This document shows, piece by piece, positions 45,140-58,400 of a stretch of DNA of 64,000 nucleotides. Source of the stretch: Aquilaria yunnanensis (lineage: Eukaryota > Streptophyta > Magnoliopsida > Malvales > Thymelaeaceae); contig CM077593.1 in the NCBI GenBank assembly GCA_039654915.1, positions 119,219,413 through 119,283,412 of the forward strand, in the 5' to 3' direction. A program made the translations under genes and the position numbers. The notes under the pieces were generated by a model. That model was not told the DNA's origin, did no database searches, and saw nothing but the letters and a program-made list of their open reading frames with translations. The number at the start of each line of letters is the position of its first letter. Position 1 is the stretch's first letter.

Positions 45140-48110
45140 AAAGTAACAAAAACTTACAAAAAAAATGGACTCCTGTTCATTAACACTCTTTATCAAGTTA
45201 GAGCATTGAGATCATAAAAGCCCAAATTGCCTATAAGAAACTTATATTGATGTTCATCCAATGTCTTAGTCAAGATATCAACTTGTTGAAACTTGCTTGA
45301 AATGTGTTAAGGAACAATTTCTTTGGCTTGAATTTTTTCATGAACCTCATAATAGTCTAACTCAATGTGTTTTATTTGCTCATGAAACACTAGAATATTG
45401 TTGGCAATATGGGAGGCAGTTTGGTTGTTACAATAAGGTTTCATAAGCTGCAAATGATGAATTGTAAGATCAACAAGAAGAGATTAAATGATTTAAGCAA
45501 AACAAGCTCATAGGTAGCGATTTCCTTAAGCTAATGTTTAGCCTTTTTTAAGGACTAAAAGACAATAGGTTGTTCCTTGGACTTTCATGATATTGTCTAG
45601 TCAAATGGCCAATAGTTGATTGCCTAGTTTTTGTACAAGTTGCCCAATTTGAATCAGAACAAGCATGTAGCTCAAAAACACCCTTTGCTGGAAAAAAAAA
45701 CCCCAATAACCCATAACCTGGACTCTTCTTCAAGTGCCAAATTGTATTGTTGCACCAAAATGGGAAGCACGTAGACTTTACATGAACTGAATAAAGAGGT
45801 TAACAACATAAGTAACATCACGCCGAGTGATTATCAAGTAAATAAACTTTCTAATCAACCTTCTATATTTTCTCAATTCATCAAGTGACGGCTTGCCAAC
45901 TAAATGAAGATGATGTTGCTATTGATAAGGAAGGGCACTGCCTTGCAACCTAACAAACTAGTTTTCTTCAAGATATCACTGATGTATTTTTGTTGTGAAA
46001 GGAAAATTCTTTCTAAATAATTTGCTACTTTTAGGCTAAAGAAATATTTTAATTTTCCCAAAATCTTTGATGTAGAACAGATTCAATAAATAATGCTTTA
46101 AAAGCTAAATTTGTTATGAATTGTTCCTTGTAACTAGCATGTTATCCCAATAAACCAAGGCACTGGTAAATGAACCTCTAGAAAAATCCAACTAAACAAG
46201 GAGTAATTAGCTTTAGATTGTTTGAATCCAAAAAGAATAAGTGCCTTATAAAGCTTATTGAATCATTGTCGTGGTGTTTGCTTAAGTTTATATAAAGACT
46301 TTTACAATCTACAAACTCGATCATCTCTAACTTTTACATAACCAGGTTGCAACACTGTCGCTCAACATTGCCATCAACTTTACATTTTATTTTATACTCC
46401 CATTTGGAGGCAATGGGTTCTTTATTTAATGGTAGCCTCTCCAAGGTCCAGGTTTTATTTTTTTCTCCCAGACTTCAATCTATTACTTCATAGCCTTACT
46501 CCATCTAGAGTCTTTGTTTGCTTAAGTAAAATTTTTTAGCACTTTGTGAGATGACATGGTTGTAAGGAAGGCTTAATCTCCAAAGAAAAAACATGTATAT
46601 GACAAATTATAGATTAAAGGATAAGACTTACAAAAAGAAACTTAATTTGTAGTAGGTGATGGTGAACATTAACTTTGGGCAGTTGTGCTCATAATCATTT
46701 AGATAAGAGGAAAATATGCAATCATGTTGTGGTTTGGAGGTTTTAGGTTGTTTTTTCTGGACTTTGAAGGCTGGGAGTTTTGGGCTTTGATGTTTATTGT
46801 GTCTCTCCTACACTATCAATAGTTACTTGGGAAAGAAAACTGAGTTGTTTACACTTAAGTTCTTCACTGTGAACCAATACTTAAAGTAAGGGATTTGTGT
46901 TTTAAATGTTTGGAAGTTGTCTCGAATGGGAAGATCTCATCGTAAAAGATGACATCTTAATAAACAAAGATTCTACATACCTTTTTTCACCTACTAGATA
47001 GCCAAAAAAAATGCAAAGTCTAAAATGAGGCTCAAACTTATCCATTGACCTAGAATGAACATAGCACAAATAGTCAAAAACATGTAGATGGTTAACAAAA
47101 GGGGATACTTAATATTATCATTAAAGCTTCTGTTTGTTTTTGTATTATTGGTAGCAGCCTTGTCTAACCTTTGAAAATGGTATATTTGTGCTCTGCTTAT
47201 CTTTGCTTGGCCACCATTTTGGGTAACCTATGACCTTGAAACAACCATTCACAAGATGGCCAACCTTCCCACAATATGTGCAACTTATTATTATCTTGAT
47301 CTTTATTAAAGAAGGACTAATACCCTTTCGATTGCTTGGTGATAAAGATAGCATTATCACCTGGTGCAGTCCGCAGCATTACTACACTTTGTTGTTTTTT
47401 CTCTTCGACAACCAAAGCATATATCTTGCTAAGATAGGTAATGGTTCTATGTTGAGTATCTATGTTTTGATTACATTAAATTTATCATATAAACCCATGA
47501 GAAAATGATACAACTTTTCACCTTCCTTTTAGATGTATGATCTTTTGCTGTTCTACACTTACACTGGGGTTAGCAGAATAAGTTGATAATTCATCCCACA
47601 TAGTTTTTTAACTTTGTGAAATGGGCCATGACAATCATGTTTTGCCGCTACATAAGCAAAATCTTTCGCTTGAGTTCATATATTTTTGGGGTGTTACCTT
47701 GAGAAAATCTCTCTTAAAAATCAATCAACATCTCATTAACTGAGTTTGCATAGGCAACACTATGGTGCAATTTTGGAGATAAAGAATTAAAGGTGCAGAC
47801 AATTACCATGGAATTGTATATTCTAAATTTGCATATTGACAATTTTTGTTTTTGGTTTAAAAAGTAAATATTCATCAACGATGCACAACTTATTCTTGGC
47901 TCAAAAGGCATTTAGCATGGCACTTTGCCACGTAGGATAATTTTTGCCTTGAAGGAGACATGTAATTAAAATTGTGCTTAGACTATTTGAAGTATTAAGA
48001 AAATAGGGAGATGATGGATCTTTCCTAAACAGGGGCTAATACTAAACAAAACCAGCAGTAAGGGTTTTGTTTTCATCATTCATAGGGTTTCAAATTTTGT
48101 GTTTAGGTAG
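45140..48110 (-). mobile_element. Ty1/copia retrotransposon relic (gag, RT, RNase H)
   Basis: Read on the minus strand, the order is that of a copia element. Gag comes first, with the core FLMGLYDKFNVIKT (about 47510-47460) and a CCHC zinc knuckle CTYCGKVGHLVNGCFKVIGYP (coded at 47282-47220; Cys-x2-Cys-x4-His-x4-Cys). The start of reverse transcriptase is at about 46480-46270 (KTWTLERLPLNKEPIASKW, KSLYKLKQTPRQ), and RNase H at about 45733-45550 (SPGYGLLGFFFPAKG, then ACSDSNWATC and TRQSTIGHL). Many stops and frameshifts break it, and the integrase between gag and RT is barely recognisable. No LTR pair was found. Confidence 0.75.
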
Positions 48111-48589
48111 GATTAAATGGATCAGGCTTTGGCCTGATACTTAGAAGCTTGCCTATGTTTGCAAGCACTATAAGTTTAACTGAACGTTAACAATTTAGGG
48201 AGCAATTACAAAAGTTTGAGATCAACAAAATGCCTATGTTCCTAGCAGAGCTTTTCTAGATAATATTATTATTGCACAAAAACCATTTCATGCCATAAAG
48301 TGAACTAATAAGAAAAATGAACCTAGAGGCTCCAAGACTACTTTAAAATTTGATATCTGTAAAGTCTATGATAAATTACACTAGAGCTTTATTGAAACAG
48401 TTATACGAACCATGAATTTCCTTAAGCAATGGATTAGAATGATCATGTAGAATGTTATGATTGTTTTTTATTTTATCATGGTTAATGGTAATCTGATGTA
48501 TAGGTTTTACCTTAAAAAAAGAATCCGCAAGGTAAATATTTATCTTGTACTAGTTTATCTTCCGTAGTGAGGCTTTCTTAAGCAACCTG

Positions 48590-50640
48590 CCCCACTAATA
48601 TTTAGTTGGCCTTCTACCAGGAATTAATGCCAACATGTCCAGTCCTACAATTAGCCACTTAATGTTTGCAGATGATTGTCTTATATTCTTACTAGTGAAT
48701 TTGGATTCACTTGCTAAACTTAAAAATGCATTATTATTATTATACCAAGAAACAACGGGGTAAAAGGTGAATTACTGAAAATCTAAATGGGTATTTAGTC
48801 ATAATATACCTTAGTTATTCATAAGATTGTTTTATTGGGTCCTTCATTTTCCTATAAGTGATTTAATAACAAGCTACCTAAGAATTCCATTCAATAGTGA
48901 TTTATAAAAAACTGCATCTTTTAAGTTCTTGGGTACTGGATTTGATTCTAAGCTTGCTTTATGGAAAGGAAGAATTCTAAATTCTGCTGGAAGGTCAACA
49001 TTGATCTAGTCATCCATATCCTCCATTCACATTTATATCATATATTTTTTTTCATGTACTAGTGATGACCACTGAATAATCTTTAAAGATTGACTAAATT
49101 TTGGTGGAGAGGTTTAGATTCCTGAAAGGGTATCCATTTCAAAAACTGATTCATGTTATCCTTGCCCAGGAATTTTGAAGGATTTTGCATTTAGGATATG
49201 CAAACCTTTAATAAAGCCCATATTAGGAAGTTTTTTTGGCAACTAATGCATAGTGACCCGAATTCATTAGTCCTAAAAGTCTTGCAAACCAAGTATGGTA
49301 GAAATGAATCATTCTGGAAAGTCACATCGGGATCAAATGCAATTGTCATTTGGAAGAGTTTATTGAAAGGCCATGCCTTCCTTAAGCCAAATCTTTGTTG
49401 GAAGATTAGGGATGGTAACACTGTGAATATTTGGAATGATTATTGGATTTTTGAAATCTATCCAGGGAGACTGTCTTGAATTTGCCAAACCTTAATTGAA
49501 AATTCTAAAGGGTTCAACTCAGTTGATAAAGTTAGGGATCTTTTCTTGCTTTACATTACTGACTGGAACACAGAACTTATATTATCTATTTTTGATGTAG
49601 ATGTGGGTGGAAAAATCCTCAATTTTACTCATCGTAGGATGCTTATTAGGGAGATTGGTGAAGTTGGCAAGGAGTTAAGTTCGGTACATACACAACAAAA
49701 AATGATACGTTTTCTCATTGTTGGGTTTTGCTCCCTTTGATTCACATACTCTCAATAAGTCTGCTATTCATCAATTTAGCAAAAGGTCGTGGGTTTCAGA
49801 CATTCCATCAAAGTATAGAACATTCATCTGGAAATATATTTGTAATGATCTTTTTACCAAAGTTGAACAAGTTAAAAAGGGTATTATGATTTCATCTAGT
49901 TGCCCTCGGTGTGGGAATGAGGAGGAAGATCTGAATAATCTCTTTATTCATTGTGTAGAGTTAATAAATGTATGACAATGCATTCTAGTGGTAATTCAAC
50001 TAAGTAGTAATGATGATTTCGTATCACGATTATTTCGTAATCTCCCTAATCATGCTGCCTGGTAAGTAGAGATTTGTAATTAAATCTTGATCACTTTTTG
50101 GAGCATTTGGCTTGAACGTAATGCAAAAGTATTCCAATACAAGGCTCATATCAGTATATCTTTGCTTTTGAGACCATCCTTCAATAAAAGACATGGGGAG
50201 CTAGCTCATTTATTCTCCGACTGATGACTATCCAAGTTGACAGAGCTTGGGTTCTTCTATTGAAAAAAAAAGGAGCAATTGCTTCAGTTTACAAGAGTCC
50301 ATATTCATTTGTGCCGAAAGGGTTCAGCTATATGTTGGGAATTATTGCATTGGCGTTGTTTTCAGAAGTCACAACTACTCTGTTTGCCTGAAGGGATGCT
50401 AGAGCTTGAGGGATTGCAAATGTCATATTACTTTTGGATTGCCTACTTGTTTTCCTCCAAATTGCAAGCTATAATCTAGTATGCTTAAACGTTGAATCAA
50501 TGATACGGGGATATTCAATCTTAGATTTAACAATTTTGGCACATCTCCATCCTTGTGGTTCATCGAGTTATGGTGGATCATGTTCACCATTTGGCCACTA
50601 CGACCTCAAGACATTCCACTCCTTTTTAATTTTAATTTCT
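48590..50640 (+). mobile_element. L1-type LINE (non-LTR retrotransposon) relic
   Basis: Plus-strand blocks in the order of a plant L1 ORF2 C-terminal half: reverse transcriptase with the catalytic FADD motif (48665-48676, context SHLMFADDCLIFLL) at about 48600-48900; the linker IRKFFWQLMHSDPNSLVLKV, then CWKIRDGNTVNIWNDYW at 49198-49479; a zinc-binding zf-RVT domain (IPSKYRTFIWKY, CPRCGNEEEDLNNLFIHC) at 49718-49960; and a worn RNase H-like tail at about 50230-50450. Frameshifts and stops separate the blocks. The 5' half is missing, typical of 5'-truncated LINE copies. Confidence 0.8.
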
Positions 50641-50787
50641 TTATTCTTTTTTTTAATTTATTTTTTATTACCAAAAGAAAAACTCATCCTTTCTATTAGA
50701 AAAACCTCATGAATGATACAATAATAGCCAAGTAGAGCCAACAAATTATTTGGAGTCGTTAAGATTGAAAAGGATTAAAAAATTTTT

Positions 50788-51632
50788 AGGTAAAAATAAC
50801 AAAAAAATCACTAATATATTGGGATCAGCTCGAACCTATTAGTATTATTTTTTTAGCCAAATAAATCACTAACATTATTTAAATGGTCGAATAAACTGCT
50901 AATATTATTCAAATGGTGCAATTCACCTCTAGACATTAAAATTCAACAAAAGTATTATAATAACTCCCATGATCTTTGTAAACTTTGATACAATGGATAC
51001 TTTTAGTTCAAAATGATCCAAATACGCTATCTTTATTGCGCAACAGGAAATTTGCTTATGTTTTGATCAATTGTGGTGCATCCTTTCTCTCTAGACGCCA
51101 AAGTCAATATTCGAAACCTTAGTATCCAACATCTTTTTCACCCTTGAATACACCATATCTCACATCAATAATGACATTAAGTCTTGAGAAAGGAGAAGGT
51201 AGACTAGAAGTTGAAGCCGCCTCCAAGGACAATGGTGATGCCTAAAGACGATGATTTCTCAGTCTTAGATAACCAAAGTAATCTTATTATAAATATTATA
51301 ACTTTTGTCCCATTTTCTTAAGAGAAAGGATTCATTAAGAACTATTTAAATAGAATATCTCATATTTTAATATAAGATAAAAAACAATGAAATAGACCAT
51401 TAATGTTTCTGGTTTTCTTCGTAAATAATAAAATAAATTTCTAATATTTCCAATTTTATCTGCAAAATGCTAACATTGATCTCTAGAAAATGTAGAAAAA
51501 TTGTTGAATTTATTGAAGAATGGACAATTTGAGTCATTTAAAAACATTAATGGTTTATTTGCCCCAGAAAAATACAAGTGGCCTAATCAAGTAAACAAAA
51601 AAATTTTAGTGGTTTTTTAATATTTTTTGCCT
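50788..51632. mobile_element. Possible inverted-repeat element
   Basis: The left end AGGTAAAAATAACAAAAAAA is mirrored by the right end, which read inward is AGGCAAAAAATATTAAAAAA, and both continue with YCACTAA. Further in, AAATAAATCACTAACATTATTTAAATG on the left pairs roughly with the inverse of CATTTAAAAACATTAATGG on the right. AT-rich and non-coding. The AT bias makes chance matching possible. Confidence 0.35.
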
Positions 51633-52400
51633 TAATACAAATGGAGTATCTCGTCTGAAAATGGTTATTCTAATGAGTTGTCATTAAGTAGCTGATTTGA
51701 GCAAACTTAGTAACTTTAGCAGTTTATTTGAAAAAAAAATATTAATGGTTGATTTAGGCCAACTGGAAACATTAGTAGTTTATTTCTTATTTTCGGCAAA
51801 GTTTTATGATAAATCAAGAGAACATGATGATATAGAACAACCGATGGAAGAAAATACGCCTATTTCATTTTCGGAATGATACCAATTTAAAGTTGGATAG
51901 CCAAATTGACAAAGAAGGACAAGTTTAATGACTACTAAATTTCAATGTGAGCGGCGGGCACGGAGCACCATCATACCCCGTAAATACTCAAGGCTACACG
52001 AACATTTCAGTAACCTGGTTCAACCTTTTTCTAAAGTCCAACAAATCTGTAGCTCTATCCACTTAATTGCATGCTCTCCCATTGCTATGTTACTGAGCTT
52101 GATCAGACCTGACATCTGTTCCAAACCATTCTCTCCTCTGTCTCTTCAATCCATTTACTTCTCTTGCATAGAACTTGAATGGACGATTTTACCCTCCGAG
52201 CACGAGTAAAACCCCGATAACTCCCACCTTTTCCGTCGCGGATTCTAACAACAGTCAAAGATCCCCACCCAGCTCGAGATCAAAATATTTTCCTGTCAAA
52301 GACTTTTGTCTTCTCTTCCTGTCTTGCTCGTTCTTTCTCCTTCATTTCCCTCCATTATGGTTCAGTAGATTTGAAGACAGCTTCGGGAATTTCATTGCCC
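51633..52400. other. Upstream region of the STY-type kinase gene
   Basis: AT-rich to about 51900, then a CT-rich stretch (about 52000-52360, many TCTTCC/TTTCTCC runs) that suits a promoter and 5'UTR. No clear TATA box was identified. An in-frame TTG-initiated extension of the kinase frame upstream of 52401 is ignored because it lacks ATG. Confidence 0.45.
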
Positions 52401-55400
52401 ATGGATTTGACGGAAGGCGTCGGAGAGAGCTCGTCGCCGCCGCGGAGCTTCGGCAGCTTCGGCTGCTACGATGTGAGGAATGATGTATACAATCGCTTGG
52501 TGGAGAGCGGTCACGAGGAGGCCGTTTCCAACCCTGAGTTCCGTGAAGAGTTGGATGCTCACTTCAATCGCTTTCCTGCTAGGTATTCTCAAACTCGATT
52601 CAGTCCTTGTTTCTAGCTTCGTGGTCGCTAATGTGTGAGATGTGTTTGGTTTTGTTTGCTTTCTCAAGATTTGCTGTAGCTCGGTCCGTTTCTATCTGGA
52701 TTTTAGTATGCTGCTACCACTAGTGATGTTTTTGTTAGTGTCCATACTGGATAAGGTGAATTTGCTAGAGGTCGGGAACCGTCTTCAAAATTCAAATAGT
52801 AACACTCTGAAAGAGGTCTTCGAATTTAACTGCTAAAAACTCCCCGCTCCCCTTTTAATATCCATCCTCATGTCACGCTTTTTGGCTGTGGACTTGGTGA
52901 TCGATATTTTCTACTTTATTCTGTTAGTTGTTGTGCTTTTGGGTTTCAGTACCTGTAGGCTAACAATCTTGTGCCTTCAAATGTATCAGTTATGGACTGG
53001 ATGTTAATGTTGATAGAGCAGATGATGTTTTATTACATCGGAGACTTCTTGCACTGGCAAAGGACCCAGAGAAGCGACCTGTGTTTCATGTTCGTTTGTT
53101 GGAGGTATTGCAGCTCAATTTCTACCATAAAGAACCAATGAGTTTTCTTCGTGAAATTTGATTGAGATGTTATTATCTGTCTGATTAATCTGTTTTTCAG
53201 TAGATGGCATCTCTGAATTAGTGTTCACTGTGTTGTGGTATGCATAAAGTTATAATATCAAAGTACTCTAGTAGTTCTATTATAGTCAGTATTTCACACG
53301 ACATATTGAAGTAGAGGAGAATAATCATGCATAAGCCAGCATGTATAGGTGATTAACATGGAAAATGAAGTTTTTATTACTGTTACTTATATTATTCCTT
53401 TGTGTTTATTTAACTCTGAAGTTCTCATATCATTCCTCTTGAGATTAGGTGTAATCAGGCTGAGCATGACAATGTGACTGTCTCAGTGAATATATAAGTC
53501 TGTTGCAACTCTATAAGATGATAGTTGATGCTTGAGCTGAGCTGAGTGTTTCTGGATTAATTTGTAGAGAAACTGACAAGTCTTCTCGCATAATTAAACA
53601 CACAAATGTGGATGATTAGAGTAGAGTGTCTAGGTCCATGCAAGCATAGCTCTCTTTGTTGGCTTGATCGTATATTCTTGTTGACTTAACCAAATCTGAT
53701 CGACTGTCTGTTGATCTTGCTACACTTACCAGGGTAGTATGATTTAGTCTTATCTGCCAGAATTTTATATTTGAGTGCGTGCAAGAGATAGTTCAGTGAG
53801 TGAACTAAGGGTGTTCTTCTGAAGTTGTTTTTTAGGGAATATGTTTTAGTGAAGTTTATTTTTGATAGGGAACAAGGTAAATTGTTTCTCATGTGAATGA
53901 GTGCTAGGAAATTATGACTTTCTTGTGGCAAATTCTATAGCAGAACAATTGAACATTTCAAGAAGTGGTGTTTCCAGGAGTCTTGGGTTAATTGAGTCAG
54001 TAGAAGTATGCAACAGAATCTTCTTGCACTTATGGATACTCGAAATGTTTAGTACTATAAGTAGCACGTTGGTGGATTTTCCTTTACCCTCTTTGATTGG
54101 GAAAATTAATTGTAAGACCCATGTTGTAGCTAGTACTGTACAATTGATTCTTTTCTGTTATTTTAAGTGTCTTTTATCTATTGCTCGATTTCTTTTTCTG
54201 ACTCTTGCTATTTTTGGGTTTCATTTTTTCTCTTGCAGAGCCTTTGCACCAAAGTGGATAGTAATGGTGATAATCAATTTGTAAATATCTTCGTTCCTCC
54301 AATTCCACAGACTGGTGGGGATACTGAACAAGCTGCGCCATCTCATATGGGGTATTCTATCTGAGTTAGTTATATATGTTTTTTCTGCTCTGCATTTGAT
54401 TCTCATTATATTTTTGTCCTTAGGAGTTGCTTTTTTTCTCCCTCCTTTTCCCCCTTAAATTACGGGCCACTTAGTGTTGTTTGAGTTTGTTGAATTCTTA
54501 ATACATTTTCCTAACGAGTTTTTTATTTATGTCTTCCATTTCTTTTTCCGAAACAGACATGTTAACCGTCTGGTTGACTTTGAACCTTGCTCTAAGCTTG
54601 AGGATCTGAATTTGGATGTTAGAAAGAATTCCAGTAATACTGATGAAAGATCCCTAACGGACAATATTCCGAAAAGGTATCTTATAGGAGATGTTTCTGG
54701 CACCTAATATTATTCTCTTCCCAACTTTGAGTCTCTCTAAACTTGGGCTATGCATGTGCTTATCTTGCTTTAGTTTCTGGATCACCGTGCTCCCTCTCCA
54801 TCCTAACCTCCTCCCCTGTCAATCTCTCCACCATATGCAATTCCTGGTTAAGTTAAAAGGATATCATATTATAACTTGAGCAAGGCAAAGAATCTCTTGG
54901 TTAAACAGTGAAGGCAGTTTTTTTGTGAAAGGGTGAAACCTTATTGTGCGAGATGCAGAGGGAAAAAGGTAGTTACTTTTGTTTGTTTTTCAATAGAAAT
55001 TGTACTCTCAATTGTACATTTGCTTGGCCTCGATTCAATTAAGGGTGAGGGCAAAAAGCTTATGTTGATAGTAACATGGAGGTTTCATTATGCAAACTAG
55101 AGTTTATCTTGTCCCAACATGTTTCACATGAATCAGTGTATGCTTCTTTTTCTCATATAAATGCCTTCTTGGTAAATGTTTCTCAGAAAAGATCTTGTAC
55201 ATATTCCAATTCATGAAGTGATATTTTCTACCATTGACAAGCCAAAGCTTCTCAGTCAGGTATATTTGGCAGTTCTGTTGGTCCTTTTCTTTTCTTTTGG
55301 TTTCTTAGTTTATGATTCTCACAGGATGCTGTATATTGTTTTTCAGAGTTTAAAGGTATTCTGTAGAAGTGTTTAAGATTAATCTGAACTCACATGTGTT

Positions 55401-58400
55401 TCTAGTTATATATTTCCTTTTTTTTTTTTTTCATGTTCTTAAAACGCATTTCAAACTGCTTTCATGTCATATGGGTTTTGTAAACATTGGCAAGAAGTTG
55501 CCACTCTTTGACCATTTGAAATCTCTGCCAACTTTTGTTTGTCCAAGAAAGTTTCTTATTCACCATCTTCTGCCAGAAATACCTGGTTTGAAGAAAATTT
55601 GCAAGGGCAGGGCCTTAGGGAAGTCCTAGCAGCAACCTGTTCTGTCCATTCTTCTTACCTTTGCATTCTCAGGGGTCCTAGACTGAAATACATATTGGTC
55701 AGAATTATAGGAGCAAAAGTAGTAGAGTAGTTTCTTAGCCAAGTAATTGATTAGCAGTGATGCTTAGCTTGAGTTCTTACCTCTTTTATCTCTTCATTCT
55801 AGCTATGTTTGAAATTATGACACATTCTTGTCATTTTGTAGCTTTCTGCTCTGCTTTCTGATATTGGACTTAACATTCGTGAAGCACATGTCTTCTCAAC
55901 TACGGATGGCTATTCCTTGGACGTATTTGTAGTAGATGGTTGGAATGATGAGGTACTTTTCCTGTTTTATTTTATTTTCATTTTTTTATTTGTTTGCCTT
56001 GTAATATGTCGGCTTACGAGAAGTTTTATGTTAAGCAACGTAGGGCACCGTTTCTTTGAACAATAATAGGTTGATTCTTGTTAGCGGTTGCTTATAAATA
56101 ATGGTTTTTAGAAAGGATTTATTGTCTCTTGCGTCATTTTGCCTTTTATTTATTTAAACTTCATGTTTCTTCCCCAAAGAATGGATCAACCTCCAACAAC
56201 CCATAACTTCCTATAGGAAATGCAGGGCTTCAATTATGTGTGCTGTGATACGTACTTTCATGTCTTTTAGTTTGCGTGCCATTCAACTTCCTCTAGTTTA
56301 GTTTAGTTAAGAACCTTTTTTTTCTTCTCTTTTCTTTTTGTTTTTTTGAGCTTGACTTGATAAGTATATAATCATCTTTTTGCTAAGCTTTTAGATGTGA
56401 ATTCACTATTTTCTTTTATTAAGTTCATAAGCAGTTTGAAATTCATCCCAGGACAGTGACCCTGTAATATATTAAGGAGCATTGGGATTATATTTCCTCT
56501 GACAGGGGCCTGTGCTGAGTCCAAATGTTGCTTACTTTGCAATGTTGTGGCCAGGATACAGATGGGTTATATAAGGCTGTGGAAGAAGCAATTGGCAGAA
56601 GTGAGGTAAACTACATTTTACATGTAAACCCTATGCTCAGAGTTTTCTGTTGGTCTGGTTAGTGTAGGAATGTGAACTGACATTGTAGTTGATGTATGAT
56701 TATTAAGATGATATTTTCCAACAAATATTTCATCGCGTTTTAAAATATCCTAGAATAATGTCCCAAGAACTCAGTGGTATTATTATGATTTTTTGGTAAT
56801 TTAGCAATGGGTGAAACGCCTCTATGGCATTTACTTTTTGGTTTTCACTATCTAGGCCTATTCTTAGTGGAGTGCTTTCAATAATTTTATTAGCAATCTT
56901 TTTCAGGCATCCTGCTTACTACAAAAAATGATAAAGGAATTCTTGATCTTTTAGGGATCATGGTCAGGATCTTCCCATTCGCAATCAGCTATAGAGAAAG
57001 TAACATCCTTACCAGCTCAATCAGGAGAGTGGGAAATAGATAGAAGATTATTGAAGATTGGGGAAAGAATTGCTTCTGGATCTTGTGGTGATCTGTGAGT
57101 TTGGTTCTATTTAGTCACTGCATTTGGAAGAGCTGAATTTGTCCTTTCCCCGCACCTCACTCTGATAATTATTTTAAGGTACCGTGGAATCTACCTTGGT
57201 CAAGATGTTGCTATTAAAATTCTTAGGTCTGAGCACTTGACTGATGCCATAGAAGATGAGTTTGCTCAAGAGGTGGCAATTCTAAGGTGAATCTCTTTGA
57301 CTTCTAGTGTTGTCTCCATTTATAGATTTGCTGTTGAATTTCTATAATTTGTCATTCATTATGTTTTCTGGCATCCCTTTGGTACATTGCTGGACATATC
57401 TACTTTACTTCTATTTTTAATTTTATTCAATATTTCTAGCTTTATTAGTTATTTGGTGGCATCAGCCCACATTCAGTACTGTAAAGCATGGCTGGTCGGA
57501 TGATGGTCCTATAATATTTCCCTATCAACTCAAGACCCCCATTATATTGTAGGGTGCCCATTTGCCCAGCCATGCTTTTTGGTACTGAATGTTGGGCGAT
57601 GAAAAAGAAACATGTGAGAAAAATGAAAGAGATGAGAATGTTGAGGTGGGTGAGGCATACTCTAAGGAATAGAATTAGAAATGAGAACATTAGAAGCATG
57701 GTAAATGGAGCGCCACTTAAGGATAAAATCAGGTAGGGTCGCTCCAATTGAGGATAAAATCAGGGAGGGTTGCCTTAGATGGTTTGGACACATCTAGAGG
57801 AGACCAATAGATGCGAAAGTGCGTAAAAGTGATAGGATGGATGTAGGTGGGGTAACAAAGGTAAGGGGTGACCTAAACTTACTTAGGATTATTTAGTACA
57901 AAAATATCTAGCCTTACTAGGACTATCAGATCAGAGGAGCTTGCTACCGACCGAGCTGATTGGAAACGCAGGATCATGTAGCCAATCCCAGCTAGTTGAG
58001 ATTGATACACATAATATATTGATTGGTGTGATACTTCAAATTTCAAATGTGTTTGTTAGGCTTATCGAGTAGTTTGCTTATGGCGGTCAAGAAGTCTACT
58101 CTAGTCCCAAACCACTAGGAGTCTGTTCCTGAGTAGTTTCCATGTAGTTGAATGTCCGGGTATGTTATGTTTGTTATATATGCCATTTGAAAATCAAGAA
58201 AGGAAGTTTGTGCATTCCAGAAATGAAAATAAAAGAAGTGTGAGTCTCATTGAGATTGGAAGATTCTCTCTGATGAGCCTTTGAGGTCATTGTCTTCTAT
58301 ATTAACAAACCCAAGCAATTAAACAACCGGACAGGTAACAAGGGTCAAGGTTTGGTCAAGCACAACTCTGTGCCTGAGTCACAGCAGGGTTCCATGGTGA

